This document shows, in pieces, positions 52,746 to 61,997 of a stretch of 64,000 nt of DNA. The stretch's first letter is position 1; each line of letters starts with the position of its first letter. Under the pieces are notes generated by a model. That model ran no database searches. It was given only the letters and a program-made list of their open reading frames with translations, and was not told the origin of the DNA. Both the position numbers and the translations under genes were made by a program. Location of the stretch: contig NZ_OW235315.1 of NCBI RefSeq assembly GCF_934924865.1, forward strand, positions 806,001 through 870,000, in the 5' to 3' direction. The DNA is from Tepidibacter aestuarii. GTDB taxonomy: Bacteria; Bacillota; Clostridia; Peptostreptococcales; Peptostreptococcaceae.

Positions 52746-52989
52746 TTATTTACAAATACTTAGAATTTGAAGTGTTTTTGAGTTTAATAAACATAGTTAA
52801 ATGATAAATACACCTATAAATTTTAAGTATAGAGTATAGAAAAATATACATTATAAGGAAAAATAAAATTTTATATAAAAAAATGTCGTAAAATATAGAA
52901 TTTTCTCAAATTGTATTATATAATATATTAAATTATAATTCTGGATATAATTTTAGAATCAAATTAGTGTTTAAAAGGAGGTATGAACT

Positions 52990-54315
52990 ATGATGGAAAA
53001 GAAATATGGTCTTTGGACCACGATTGCTATGGTTATTGGTATAGTAATCGGATCAGGAGTATTCTTTAAGGCTGATAACATTCTTATGGCTTCAGGAGGA
53101 AATGTAAAAACAGCTTTAATTGCTTGGATCGTTGGAGCAATCTCTATGATTTTCGGAGCTTTAGTTTTTGCAGAGTGTTCTAATAGGTTTGAAAGGTCTA
53201 ATGGAATAGTTGATTATGCTGAGGGGATAGTTTCAGAAAGGTTTGCTTATTTAATAGGTTGGTTTAATGCAATTATTTATTATCCAGCACTAGCTGCGGT
53301 ACTAGCGTGGGTAGCTGCTAATTATACTGCTATTTTACTTAATCAAGAAGGTAACTTTGTGTGGATTATGTCTGCTATATATATGTTAGGAATATATATT
53401 ATGAACTACTTATCACCTATACTATCAGGAAAGTTCCAGGTTGCTTCAACAGCAATTAAAATCGTTCCCTTAATTATTATAGCTATAGTTGGTATATTCC
53501 AAGGGGTGAATAAGGGAATCTTAGTTGAGAATTTTTCTACAGCAACAAGTGCAGTTACTGGAGGAAATGGATTTGCAGCTGCTGTACTTGGAACAGCTTT
53601 TGCATATGAAGGTTGGATTATTGCAACGACGATTAATGGGGAAATAAAGGATTCTAAAAAGACTCTTCCTAAGGCTCTTATATTTGGAAGTTTAGCTATA
53701 GTAGTTATATATATTTCTTATTTCCTTGGTATAGTAGGAATTATTCCCGCTGAGACTATTTTAGAACAAGGGGACAATGCTGTTAATCTTGCTGCCAGTG
53801 TTGTATTTGGAAGTTTAGGAGCATCTATTCTTACTACATTTATAATAGTATCATGTCTGGGTACGCTTAATGGACTTATACTTGGAGGTTCACGTGCTTT
53901 TTATTCATTAGCTATTCGTGGACAAGGTATAAAGCCTGAGTTTTTTTCTAAAGTAGATACTAAAACTAATATGCCTACTAATTCAGCTATGGCGAGTTTT
54001 GGTCTGATTTGTGGATATTTAATAATTTGGTATATGAATTTTGCAGGATCATTTCCTGGCGGAATGTTCATAGATATTTCAGAATTACCAATAGCTTTAA
54101 TTTATGCATTCTATATAGTTATTTACATTGCGTTTATGATAAAAATGAAGGACTTATCAACTGTGAAAAGAATCATTATTCCTATACTTGCTCTTCTAGG
54201 GGCTTCAATAGTTGTATATGGTGGACTTTCTAAGCCTTCTGTATTAATTGATTTAGGAATTTCTACTGTTGTATTCTTTTCTGGCTTACTATTCTACAGA
54301 AAAGAAGCAAATTAA
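52990..54315 (+). CDS. APC family amino acid permease
   Basis: The 441-residue protein has twelve membrane helices of the APC superfamily. The substrate-binding start of helix 1 reads AMVIGIVIGSGVFFKADN, and FAYEGWIIATTINGEIKDSK in helix 6 is typical of the serine/threonine exchanger-like group. Substrate is an amino acid, not further defined. AAAAGGAGGT lies 7 bases before ATG 52990. A terminator follows, so it is a single-gene unit. Confidence 0.92.
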   Translation: MMEKKYGLWTTIAMVIGIVIGSGVFFKADNILMASGGNVKTALIAWIVGAISMIFGALVFAECSNRFERSNGIVDYAEGIVSERFAYLIGWFNAIIYYPALAAVLAWVAANYTAILLNQEGNFVWIMSAIYMLGIYIMNYLSPILSGKFQVASTAIKIVPLIIIAIVGIFQGVNKGILVENFSTATSAVTGGNGFAAAVLGTAFAYEGWIIATTINGEIKDSKKTLPKALIFGSLAIVVIYISYFLGIVGIIPAETILEQGDNAVNLAASVVFGSLGASILTTFIIVSCLGTLNGLILGGSRAFYSLAIRGQGIKPEFFSKVDTKTNMPTNSAMASFGLICGYLIIWYMNFAGSFPGGMFIDISELPIALIYAFYIVIYIAFMIKMKDLSTVKRIIIPILALLGASIVVYGGLSKPSVLIDLGISTVVFFSGLLFYRKEAN

Positions 54316-54415
54316 AAATTATATAAGATTTAAACTTAAAAAATATATATTTTATAAAGAAAAATTAAAAAAATCATATAATACTAAAAATATAATTTCT
54401 ATATTATGAATCTTA

Positions 54416-54463
54416 AACTAGATATTATACACTTAAAAAGGTGACTAATATCTAGTTTTTTTA
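54416..54463 (+). terminator. Terminator of the APC permease gene
   Basis: AAACTAGATATTA and TAATATCTAGTTT form a 13-bp stem with an inner CACTT/AGGTG pair, followed by Ts. Confidence 0.85.
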
Positions 54464-54539
54464 TTGTATTTAATGTTAATATTAAAAAAAGAGATTTGTA
54501 TGGAGTTTTGAGATGAACATTTAAAAGGGGGAATTCATA

Positions 54540-54707
54540 ATGAATTTAAATAAAAGAGAATTAGACTTAATATCACTTAGTTTGTTTAGATTAACAATAG
54601 AGAAGAAAGCATTGCTAGGAGATAGAGATAATAAAGAATTGATAAAAATGATAGAAGAATTGGAGAAACTAAGTTTTAAAGTTGATTCAGAAAGAATTTT
54701 GAAATAG
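54540..54707 (+). CDS. Small helical protein of unknown function
   Basis: The 55-residue protein is charged and helical (RELDLISLSLFRLTIEKKAL and KMIEELEKLSFKV). AAAAGGGGG lies 8 bases before the ATG. Its size recalls Spo0E-like phosphatases, but the SxxxD motif is missing, so I do not assign it. Confidence 0.6.
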   Translation: MNLNKRELDLISLSLFRLTIEKKALLGDRDNKELIKMIEELEKLSFKVDSERILK

Positions 54708-54799
54708 AAAATTTTGAAAATTCTAAATCAAAACATTTGCCAAACTTATCCTAAATTTTGTATAATATTACAGAATGAAGAAAAGGGGGATTGGTTAGG

Positions 54800-56038
54800 G
54801 TGAAAAAAGTATATGTATTAATTTTGTTAGTAATGATAATTTCTTCTCCTCTAAATATTAATGCGCAGGAAAAGAGGGTTGGTGTAGAGATTCCAAAGTT
54901 TGATATTATAATTAATGGAGTTAAGGTTGATAATGTACATAGCAAATATCCTTTTATAGTGTACAATTATGTAACTTATGTTCCTATGACCTGGGATTGT
55001 AGTAAGGCTTTAGGTTTACAAACATCATGGGATGAAGTAGAAGGTCTAAAAGTTTCAAAATTAAATGAAATAGGCGATATAAAAATGGATTCAACAGGAA
55101 ATAATTCTTTAGATGTAAAGTATCTTGCTATAATACCGGAGTTTAATATAGAGGTAAATGGAAAAAAGATAGATAACTCAAAGGAAGAATATCCTATACT
55201 TAATTTTAGATATGTAACATATTTTCCGCTTACATGGAGATTTGTTGTAGATGAATTTGGACTAAAATCTGATTGGGATGAGCAAAAAGGTCTTAGTATA
55301 ACTAGTCGTCTTAGTATAATAGAGTTTGCTGACAATAATTTAGAAAAAGCTGTAAGGGAGAGTATAAATAAGCCAACAGGAGATATACTTGAAAGTGATG
55401 TTAAAAATATTAAGGAACTAAAATTGAGTGATTGGGATATAAAAGATTTGGATGGATTATCTAAATTTGTGAATTTAGAAAAACTTTATTTGGATAATAA
55501 TTATTTAGATAATATAGAAGAAATTAAATATCTTACTAAATTAAAGGTTTTACATCTTCAAAGGAATAAAATTAAAGATATAAAGCCGTTGAAAAACCTT
55601 ATTAATATAGAGGAATTATCTTTAAATGGAAATGGTATTCAGAAAATAGGATCTTTATCAAATTTAATTAATCTTAAAAAATTGTATCTAGCTGAAAATC
55701 ATATAAGAGATATAGATTCATTAAAAGTATTAGTTAATCTAAATGAATTATATCTACAAAGAAATAGTATACAAAATATAGATAGCTTGTCTAACTTGAC
55801 TAAATTAGAACAACTTTCTTTAAATGGAAATCAAATTAGTGATATTAAGCCCTTAGCTAACCTTACTAATTTAAAAGGATTGTACATAATTGAAAATAAA
55901 ATTGAAGACATAGGCTGTTTAAAAGAATTAAAAAACATTGAAAGTTTATATATGGAGTATGGAAATGATATAAAGGATTATACACCTGTTAAAACTTACT
56001 ATGAAAATATAGATAGTAAAGACTTTGAATTAGAATGA
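54800..56038 (+). CDS. Secreted leucine-rich-repeat protein
   Basis: The 412-residue protein has a signal peptide (~1-22, ending INAQE), two repeated modules of ~80 residues with YNYVTYVPMTWD and FRYVTYFPLTWR, which resemble copper-amine-oxidase N-terminal-like domains, and then about eight internalin-type repeats of ~22 residues (LEKLYLDNNYLDNIEE, LEQLSLNGNQISDIKP). It probably binds a surface partner. No sortase signal is seen. GTG 54800 is chosen because AAAGGGGG is 10 bases upstream. Confidence 0.87.
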   Translation: MKKVYVLILLVMIISSPLNINAQEKRVGVEIPKFDIIINGVKVDNVHSKYPFIVYNYVTYVPMTWDCSKALGLQTSWDEVEGLKVSKLNEIGDIKMDSTGNNSLDVKYLAIIPEFNIEVNGKKIDNSKEEYPILNFRYVTYFPLTWRFVVDEFGLKSDWDEQKGLSITSRLSIIEFADNNLEKAVRESINKPTGDILESDVKNIKELKLSDWDIKDLDGLSKFVNLEKLYLDNNYLDNIEEIKYLTKLKVLHLQRNKIKDIKPLKNLINIEELSLNGNGIQKIGSLSNLINLKKLYLAENHIRDIDSLKVLVNLNELYLQRNSIQNIDSLSNLTKLEQLSLNGNQISDIKPLANLTNLKGLYIIENKIEDIGCLKELKNIESLYMEYGNDIKDYTPVKTYYENIDSKDFELE

Positions 56039-56054
56039 AATGAAGGCTAATTGA

Positions 56055-56122
56055 AAATAATATATATAATAAAAAATGAGAGTTTAGATCTAAACTCTCA
56101 TTTTTTATTATATATATTATTT
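56055..56122. terminator. Terminator within a 68-bp perfect palindrome
   Basis: Arms of 34 bases meet at AGATCT (56086-56091) without a loop. The inner part with ATGAGAGTTTAGA and its complement makes a strong stem followed by TTTTTT, working in either direction; AT-rich flanks extend the symmetry. Confidence 0.88.
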
Positions 56123-56154
56123 AGATTTAAATATTTAGATTTGGAGGAAAATTT

Positions 56155-56565
56155 ATGAATATTATAACTGTGTGGAGCAAAATTATTAAAAAGAGCAATA
56201 GATTAAAAGAAAGTATAAATAATATAAACTTAAAACAAGATAATTTAGACGATCTAATAAAATATAGTCGAGAGTATTTAGAGGAAACTAGAAAATTCAA
56301 AACTTTAATAACGGATAAAAATTATAGTACCCCTTGTAAAGTATATAATGCATATTTAGAAGCTAACATTGGCATTGTAGGCACTGAATTTATGAATCTT
56401 AAGGAAAAAAATATGGATATATATAATACTTTGATAAACAGTATGGATGAAGTTGATGTAGAAGAATTAGTGTATTATAATGAAAAACTTATACAGGATT
56501 ATACTCCTTATGATATTCATATATTAAGTGGCAAAGATGATGAAGAATATAGTGGGTGGTACTAA
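56155..56565 (+). CDS. Helical protein of unknown function
   Basis: The 136-residue protein is largely helical and acidic, with SNRLKESINNINLKQDNLDD and a C-terminal NEKLIQDYTPYDIHILSG. GGAGG lies 9 bases before the ATG. No known domain is visible. It ends 4 bases from the convergent SIMPL gene, with no terminator between. Confidence 0.65.
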   Translation: MNIITVWSKIIKKSNRLKESINNINLKQDNLDDLIKYSREYLEETRKFKTLITDKNYSTPCKVYNAYLEANIGIVGTEFMNLKEKNMDIYNTLINSMDEVDVEELVYYNEKLIQDYTPYDIHILSGKDDEEYSGWY

Positions 56566-56569
56566 ATTT

Positions 56570-57253
56570 TTAAATCATTTTAAATGTAGCATTTACTTGT
56601 GCAGAAACTTCTATAAGTCCGCTTTGAATAGGTGGTGCACTACTTTTAGCTGTATAAGTTGTAGGATATACTTCAGCTTGACCAAATGATGTTTCTTTTA
56701 TGCTTGAAGGTATATTATTAACTTTTGTATTTAATGAACTTGCTATATTATTTGCTTTTCTTACAGAGTCTTTAACTGCTAAATCTAAAGTTTTGTCATA
56801 ATAATATTTTTCATTGGATAATCCAAAGGTTACTCCGCCCTGTATGTTTGCCCCATTTTTGATTGCTACATCGTAAACCTCTCCTACTTGATCTATATCT
56901 TTTACGGTTACTTGAAGTATATGTCTTACTTCATAGTTTCTAAATTTTTGCTTTCCATTTATATAATCGTAGTTTATATTTACTGAATAATCTATAGTTT
57001 GTATGTCCTCATCCTCAATTCCTATGTTGTTCAAACTCTTAATAACGTTGTTTGTTTGTTTTGTGTTTTCAGCTTGTGCTCTTTGTAAATCTTTATCTTG
57101 GGTTATAACACCTACTGTTACTGTTGCCATGTCTGGTGGTACTTGTATAGATGCTGTTCCTACAACTGATATTGTTCCGTCGTTATTTGGTTTATTATCG
57201 TCGTTTCTATTCATTGTAGGTCTTTTATGGTATGAAGGGGTATATGGAATCAT
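56570..57253 (-). CDS. SIMPL domain protein (DUF541)
   Basis: The 227-residue protein has a SIMPL domain from ~25: ISVVGTASIQVPPDMATVTV, IDYSVNINYDY, ILQVTVKDIDQVGEVYDVAI and a C-terminal VSAQVNATFKMI strand. Relatives include oxidative-stress defence proteins of the periplasm or surface; this one has no signal peptide and a polar N-terminal tail. GGAGG lies 4 to 8 bases before the ATG. Confidence 0.88.
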   Translation of the reverse strand: MIPYTPSYHKRPTMNRNDDNKPNNDGTISVVGTASIQVPPDMATVTVGVITQDKDLQRAQAENTKQTNNVIKSLNNIGIEDEDIQTIDYSVNINYDYINGKQKFRNYEVRHILQVTVKDIDQVGEVYDVAIKNGANIQGGVTFGLSNEKYYYDKTLDLAVKDSVRKANNIASSLNTKVNNIPSSIKETSFGQAEVYPTTYTAKSSAPPIQSGLIEVSAQVNATFKMI

Positions 57254-57405
57254 TAGAAACCTCCTTTTAAAAATTTTTCGCTGAATACTTCCATAATATG
57301 AACAATAGTTAAATGTTGTGAATGAGATTTATTGTATTAGATGGAATTTATATTCATATCATATTTTACGGTTTTGTTATAAAATAGATGTATTACATAG
57401 ATAAA

Positions 57406-57433
57406 TGAAACTTTTTTGATTAAAAGTCGTCTA
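57406..57433 (+). promoter_or_regulatory. ECF-type promoter before the sigma factor gene
   Basis: TGAAAC (57406-57411) and CGTCTA (57428-57433) are separated by 16 bases, the pattern of SigW/SigM-class promoters. It lies 41 bases before the sigma factor start, which suggests autoregulation. Confidence 0.75.
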
Positions 57434-57473
57434 ATAAGTACAAGGGGGCTTTTAAGTTTAAGGAGGGTAGAAC

Positions 57474-58043
57474 TTGGATTTAAATGAAAATCAATTAATT
57501 AAAAGGTGCATAGATGGTGATATTGATGCGTTTGAAAAGCTTATAGATAAATATAAGCAGACTGCGTACAATATAGCCTTGGGAATTGTAAAGAACCCGG
57601 ATGATGCTATGGATATATCCCAAGAAGCCTTGATTAAGGTGTATAGGTATATCAAAAATTTTAACCAGAAATCTTCTTTTTCGACTTGGCTATATAGAAT
57701 AGTTATGAATACTTGTCTTGATTACATGAAGAAAAATGAGAAAAATAAGGTTATACCTATAAATGAAGAGATTATTAATAAGCAAGATGATTATATTGAG
57801 AACAATCCAGAAAAAATATTAGATAAAAAAATAGAAACTCAGCAAATACGGGATGCAATAGATAAATTATCGCCTATTCAAAAAACAGCAATCATATTAC
57901 GAGATATACAGGGTTTTAGTTATGAAGAAATAGCTAATATAACAGATTCTTCGCTAGGAACTGTTAAATCCAGGATCAAGCGAGGTCGGGAAAATCTAAA
58001 AGAGATATTAACACAAAGTATGAAGGAAGAATATCTTTATTAA
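57474..58043 (+). CDS. ECF RNA polymerase sigma factor
   Basis: The 189-residue protein has region 2 (residues ~18-85, with FEKLIDKYKQTAYNIALGIV and DAMDISQEALIKVYRYI) and region 4 (~125-180, with GFSYEEIANITDSSLGTVKS). It belongs to the SigW-like ECF group. TTG is the start, 7 bases after AAGGAGGG. The gene for its zinc-finger anti-sigma factor follows after 17 bases, and an ECF-type promoter lies before it. Confidence 0.94.
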   Translation: MDLNENQLIKRCIDGDIDAFEKLIDKYKQTAYNIALGIVKNPDDAMDISQEALIKVYRYIKNFNQKSSFSTWLYRIVMNTCLDYMKKNEKNKVIPINEEIINKQDDYIENNPEKILDKKIETQQIRDAIDKLSPIQKTAIILRDIQGFSYEEIANITDSSLGTVKSRIKRGRENLKEILTQSMKEEYLY

Positions 58044-58060
58044 ATGAAAGGAGAAACCCC

Positions 58061-59035
58061 ATGAACTGTGATAAATTCAGAGAAAATATTTCTTATTACA
58101 TAGATGATATTTTAGATGACAATGATAAGCATGAATTTGAAAATCATATGAACAATTGTGATCAGTGTAGATGTGAGTATGAACAAATGCTTGTTTTGAT
58201 AGATAGCTTAAATAGTGTTGACCAGGTTCCTCTACCTGACAATTATGATGAAACATTAAGAAAAAAATTAAATAATGAGAGAGTCAAAGGGAAAAGAAAA
58301 TGGAGTAAATATATGTATATTGCTGCATCGTTAGCTATAGTGTTTTTTAGTACACAAAATATTGACAAGTTAAAGACTATAGATACTCAAGAAAGTAGTA
58401 ATATAGAAATTAGTGAGACTTCTAATAACGAAGATGCACAGCAAAGTCCTATGCAAGATAGTAACATGGAAAATGTTGAAGATGGCAATGTTAATATGGA
58501 GAACGTGGATATAGTGTCTACAGTTTCTGATAATGAAAAAACTAGTACAAGTGCACCTAAGAAAAAAGAAGTCTCATCTGATTATAGTATGAAATCTTCT
58601 GTAGATAATCAAAAGCCTGATCAAAACATACAAACTGTTCAAAATGAGCCAATTGTTCAAAATGAACAAAGTGAGAATAATGATATAATGAATATTCAAA
58701 TGGCTTCAGATGAACCTTTAGAACAAAAGACTAGAAGTATAGCTCAATTTAGCATGAATAATGAATATCAAAAGAATGTTAAGGTTGGAGAAAGTTTTGA
58801 AATTACACTTCAAAATTCAAAAGGAACTAAGTATTCTATGGTATGTGAGGATGAGAATAGTTTAATCGAGTTTATATCTCAGAGTGTTTCTGAAGATGAA
58901 AAAAATTATTCGTATACATGGAAATTTAAAGCTATCAAAGAAGGAACTATTAATATAAGTTATATACTACATGACGAAAACGATAAACATAAAGTTTATA
59001 ATGAGGTTGTATATGAAATAAATATACAAAAATAA
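58061..59035 (+). CDS. Zinc-finger anti-sigma factor with long outside domain
   Basis: The 324-residue protein starts with a zf-HC2 domain: C3, H29, C33 and C36 (HMNNCDQC) should bind zinc and hold the sigma factor. One membrane helix follows at ~86-100. The outside part has a low-complexity Asn/Ser/Gln-rich linker (~110-235) and a folded C-terminal domain (~245-324) with VKVGESFEITLQ and EGTINISYIL, reminiscent of a protease-inhibitor-like or Ig-like fold. Signal reception at the surface is likely. Confidence 0.87.
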   Translation: MNCDKFRENISYYIDDILDDNDKHEFENHMNNCDQCRCEYEQMLVLIDSLNSVDQVPLPDNYDETLRKKLNNERVKGKRKWSKYMYIAASLAIVFFSTQNIDKLKTIDTQESSNIEISETSNNEDAQQSPMQDSNMENVEDGNVNMENVDIVSTVSDNEKTSTSAPKKKEVSSDYSMKSSVDNQKPDQNIQTVQNEPIVQNEQSENNDIMNIQMASDEPLEQKTRSIAQFSMNNEYQKNVKVGESFEITLQNSKGTKYSMVCEDENSLIEFISQSVSEDEKNYSYTWKFKAIKEGTINISYILHDENDKHKVYNEVVYEINIQK

Positions 59036-59038
59036 AAG

Positions 59039-59071
59039 TAGGTCTTGATATTTCATCAAGACCTATTTTTA
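59039..59071. terminator. Bidirectional terminator after the anti-sigma gene
   Basis: TAGGTCTTGAT and ATCAAGACCTA form an 11-bp stem with a four-base loop followed by TTTTT; the convergent iron-sulfur gene ends within it. Confidence 0.88.
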
Positions 59072-59560
59072 AGCTGATTTTTTTATTTGCTTATCTATTA
59101 GTCCAGTGGCATGCCCCATAGGACATACTTGGCACCAACTTCTTGGTTTAAACACTACACCCATTATAATACCAACTGCAAGAGATGCCATCATAAATCT
59201 AAAAATTGAAAAACCTATTTTTTTAATATCAAGACCTGCATGTATTAAAGATATAGTAAGCATTATAAACATTAAGCTTAGTAATATATTTTTTACAGTT
59301 TTACTTTTAAATGATTTAGGTAAATTGTTTTGAAGACTTATATTATTTAGAAATTTACCTAATAATGACCCACGAGGGCAGTAGTGAGAACAATGAACCT
59401 TACCTCTTCCTTTAATAGCATGATACATTGGTACTGTCATGCAAATAAATCCTAGAATTCCGAATCTTATATCCAAAATTGATAATGTAATAAATAAAAT
59501 CATAAAAATCCAAGACCAGTTCATATGTGATTTTTTATTTTTTTTAGTATTTTTTTTCAT
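59069..59560 (-). CDS. Membrane 4Fe-4S binding protein (NapH/CcoG-like)
   Basis: The 163-residue protein has four membrane helices and two cysteine motifs, HCSHYCPRGS and SWCQVCPMGH, on the same side, typical of NapH/NosR-type quinol or electron-transfer proteins. It lacks the ferredoxin domain of larger relatives. AAGGAGG lies 8 bases before the ATG. A repressor-like dyad covers its promoter. Confidence 0.87.
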   Translation of the reverse strand: MKKNTKKNKKSHMNWSWIFMILFITLSILDIRFGILGFICMTVPMYHAIKGRGKVHCSHYCPRGSLLGKFLNNISLQNNLPKSFKSKTVKNILLSLMFIMLTISLIHAGLDIKKIGFSIFRFMMASLAVGIIMGVVFKPRSWCQVCPMGHATGLIDKQIKKSA

Positions 59561-59586
59561 TATAAGAACCTCCTTAAAATCTGTAA

Positions 59587-59629
59587 ATCGATATATTGAT
59601 ATATTACGATATATAGATTATGTTGTCAA
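59587..59629 (-). promoter_or_regulatory. Promoter and candidate repressor operator of the 4Fe-4S gene
   Basis: On the minus strand TTGACA (59624-59629) and TAATAT (59601-59606) are 17 bases apart. An AT-rich repeated motif CGATATAT occurs twice (59589 and 59607) and overlaps spacer and -10 box, as in ArsR- or MarR-type operators. The regulator is not in the window as far as I can tell. Confidence 0.55.
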
Positions 59630-59775
59630 TATTTATTTTGGAATATCTTAATATTACGATGAAAAAAAGTACTTCCTTTGATAACCCGTATAAAAGAAAG
59701 CACGCATTTTAAATAGGTACTACATACTATATAAGAGTAGCTTAATTTAAGCAATCAAGTATAAGGGGTGATGGT

Positions 59776-60456
59776 ATGGAGTATATACAAGCTAAAAAGT
59801 ACGATTTTGAAGATGTAAATGGAATGACTTTGAATCAACTAAACCAACATTATAAACTATATGAAGGCTATGTAAACAAAGTAAATGAAATATGGACTAT
59901 ATTAGGTGAGAACAAATTATATGAAAATCCTAATACTACTTATAGTGAAACTAGAAGTTTGATGCTTGGACAGAGTTATGCTGTTGATGGTGTTAAGCTA
60001 CATGAACTGTATTTTTCTAACTTAGTAGGTGGAAATAATCTGCCTTATGGAGATATCCTTAATCAAATACAGAAAAAATATGGATCATATGAATTTTTTA
60101 CAAAAAGATTAAAAAATGTAGGATTATCAATGAGGGGATGGGTAGTATTATCTATTGATTCTTTGGATAATAATCTTCATATATATGGGCTTGACGCACA
60201 TGATGTGGGGACAGTACTGATGTCTTATCCACTTCTTGTTATGGATGTATATGAACATGCTTATATGATTGATTTTGGTATAGACAGAAATAAATATATT
60301 GATGTTTTTATTGAAAATATAAATTGGGATGTAGTTAACGAAAGATTTATGAATTACAAAAAAATGACTAAAGACATTCCTAGAAAATATAGATGTATTT
60401 CGGATGAAATTAATATAGACAAAGTGTATGGTTGGGCTAATTATTGCAAAGACTAA
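59776..60456 (+). CDS. sodA: Superoxide dismutase (Fe/Mn family)
   Basis: The 226-residue protein has the four metal ligands H25, H76, D157 and H161 (LNQHYKLYEG, VKLHELYFSN, VMDVYEHAYMID). The sequence diverges from typical SodA and has a C-terminal extension (~200-226), as do spore-associated forms in clostridia. It removes superoxide. GGGGTGATGGT serves as ribosome site. The 215-base upstream gap contains only promoter-like sequence and the operator of the divergent gene. Confidence 0.9.
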   Translation: MEYIQAKKYDFEDVNGMTLNQLNQHYKLYEGYVNKVNEIWTILGENKLYENPNTTYSETRSLMLGQSYAVDGVKLHELYFSNLVGGNNLPYGDILNQIQKKYGSYEFFTKRLKNVGLSMRGWVVLSIDSLDNNLHIYGLDAHDVGTVLMSYPLLVMDVYEHAYMIDFGIDRNKYIDVFIENINWDVVNERFMNYKKMTKDIPRKYRCISDEINIDKVYGWANYCKD

Positions 60457-60459
60457 GAA

Positions 60460-60488
60460 AACTATGATTTATAATAATAGTTTTTTTA
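60460..60488 (+). terminator. Terminator of the SOD gene
   Basis: AAAACTAT and ATAGTTTT form a short AT stem with a run of seven Ts, just after the stop codon. Confidence 0.6.
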
Positions 60489-60531
60489 TTATGAACGTTT
60501 GGGAGACTTAAGATAAAGAGGAGATAAGAGT

Positions 60532-61890
60532 ATGGACAAAAGACAGAATATGATGGCAAATTATCCTATGAACAAACTTTTGCTAAAATTTTCTATACCA
60601 GCTATAATAGGTATGCTTGTAAATGCTTTATATAATATAGCGGATGGTATATTTATAGGCAAAGGAGTTGGAGCTTTAGCTTTAGGTGGAGTTACTATTG
60701 CTATGCCAATTATGTTGGTTATGATGTCTATAGCTTTAATGGTTGGAGTTGGAGCATCGGCATCTATTTCAAGAAGAATAGGAGAAGGGAATATAGAGGG
60801 TGCAGAAAAGCTACTTGGAGAGGCTGTAGCGCTTAATCTAATAATAAATTTTATATTTACTATTATTATATTTGTTTTTATGGATAAGATTCTTATAATG
60901 TGTGGCGCTACACCAAATATATTTTTTTATGCTAAAGAGTATATGAATGTAATAGCGTTTGGTATATTGATTAATAGTTTTGCTATGTCTTCAAATCATA
61001 CTATAAGAGCACAGGGGAATGCTAAGACTGCTATGGTAAGTATGGTGCTTGGAGCTGTTGTAAACATAATACTCGACTATGTACTTATATTTATATTTAA
61101 AATGGGAGTTACTGGAGCAGCTCTTGCTACTATAATATCCCAATTATGTAGCGCTGTTTGGATACTTATGTACTATCTAAATGGTAGAAGTATGCTTAAA
61201 ATAAGAATTTCAAATATGAAGTTTACAATAGAAAATGTAAAAGAAATAGTAAGTATGGGTATGGCTACATTCTTTAGACAAATATCAGGAAGTCTATTGA
61301 TGATTATAGTAAATAATACATTAGTTTACTATGGAAATGATTATTATGTTGTTGCACTTGGTATAATAAATAGGGTTATGATGTTTATGTTCATGCCTAT
61401 ATACGGCATAGTTCAAGGATTTCAGCCTATAGCTGCATTTAATTATGGAGCTAAAAAGTTTAAGCGGGTTCAAGAAAGTTTAAAATATGCAAATATATAT
61501 GCTACTATATTAAGTATTGGTGGATTTTTAATAGTGCTTATATTCCCAATTCAAGTTATGAAAATATTTACAGATGATCAAACTACTATAGATATAGGCG
61601 TAGATGCACTTTCTATGATGATTTGGGGGCTTCCTGTTGTTGGAATTCAAGCTATAGGAGCTAGTTGGTTTCAGGCTATAGGCAAGGCAACTGAGTCTGT
61701 TGTTCTTACTATATCAAGACAAATAATTATACTAATACCTTTAGTTATTATACTTCCTAATTTTATTGGAGTTAACGGTGTTTTCTATTCATATCCTATA
61801 TCTGATATAGGTTCGTTTTTTATTACTTTAGTACTGCTTGCTAAAGAAAATATAGCTTTAAGAAACCATAGAATACAAGAAGAATTTTAA
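60532..61890 (+). CDS. MATE family efflux transporter
   Basis: The 452-residue protein has twelve membrane helices in two MATE halves: ALYNIADGIFIGKGVGALAL and NAKTAMVSMVLGAVVNIILD in the first, FMPIYGIVQGFQPIAAFNYG in the second. It expels drugs or metabolites using a sodium or proton gradient. Start ATG follows AAGAGGAGATAAG. It lies 75 bases after SOD. Confidence 0.93.
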   Translation: MDKRQNMMANYPMNKLLLKFSIPAIIGMLVNALYNIADGIFIGKGVGALALGGVTIAMPIMLVMMSIALMVGVGASASISRRIGEGNIEGAEKLLGEAVALNLIINFIFTIIIFVFMDKILIMCGATPNIFFYAKEYMNVIAFGILINSFAMSSNHTIRAQGNAKTAMVSMVLGAVVNIILDYVLIFIFKMGVTGAALATIISQLCSAVWILMYYLNGRSMLKIRISNMKFTIENVKEIVSMGMATFFRQISGSLLMIIVNNTLVYYGNDYYVVALGIINRVMMFMFMPIYGIVQGFQPIAAFNYGAKKFKRVQESLKYANIYATILSIGGFLIVLIFPIQVMKIFTDDQTTIDIGVDALSMMIWGLPVVGIQAIGASWFQAIGKATESVVLTISRQIIILIPLVIILPNFIGVNGVFYSYPISDIGSFFITLVLLAKENIALRNHRIQEEF

Positions 61891-61961
61891 AAAAAATGTA
61901 TACGTAACATATGGTACGGAAAAAACTATTTAAAAAAACTATAATATGGGTATAATAAAAA

Positions 61962-61980
61962 GTGTACAATTGATTTACAC
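61962..61980. promoter_or_regulatory. Dyad downstream of a -10 box
   Basis: GTGTACAATTGATTTACAC is a near-palindrome (GTGTA/TACAC) directly after TATAAT at 61951-61956, and 18 bases before the reductase-like gene. It may bind a repressor; the -35 box is poor. Confidence 0.4.
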
Positions 61981-61997
61981 AAATAGAGGTGAGAATG

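Noticed and set aside
54540..54707. Spo0E-like phosphatase
   Set aside because: Size fits, but the SxxxD signature is missing.
59660..59720. HxlR-like operator (AGTACTT and AAGCACGC) upstream of SOD
   Set aside because: The motif halves are too diverged and no HxlR gene is near, so I could not support it.
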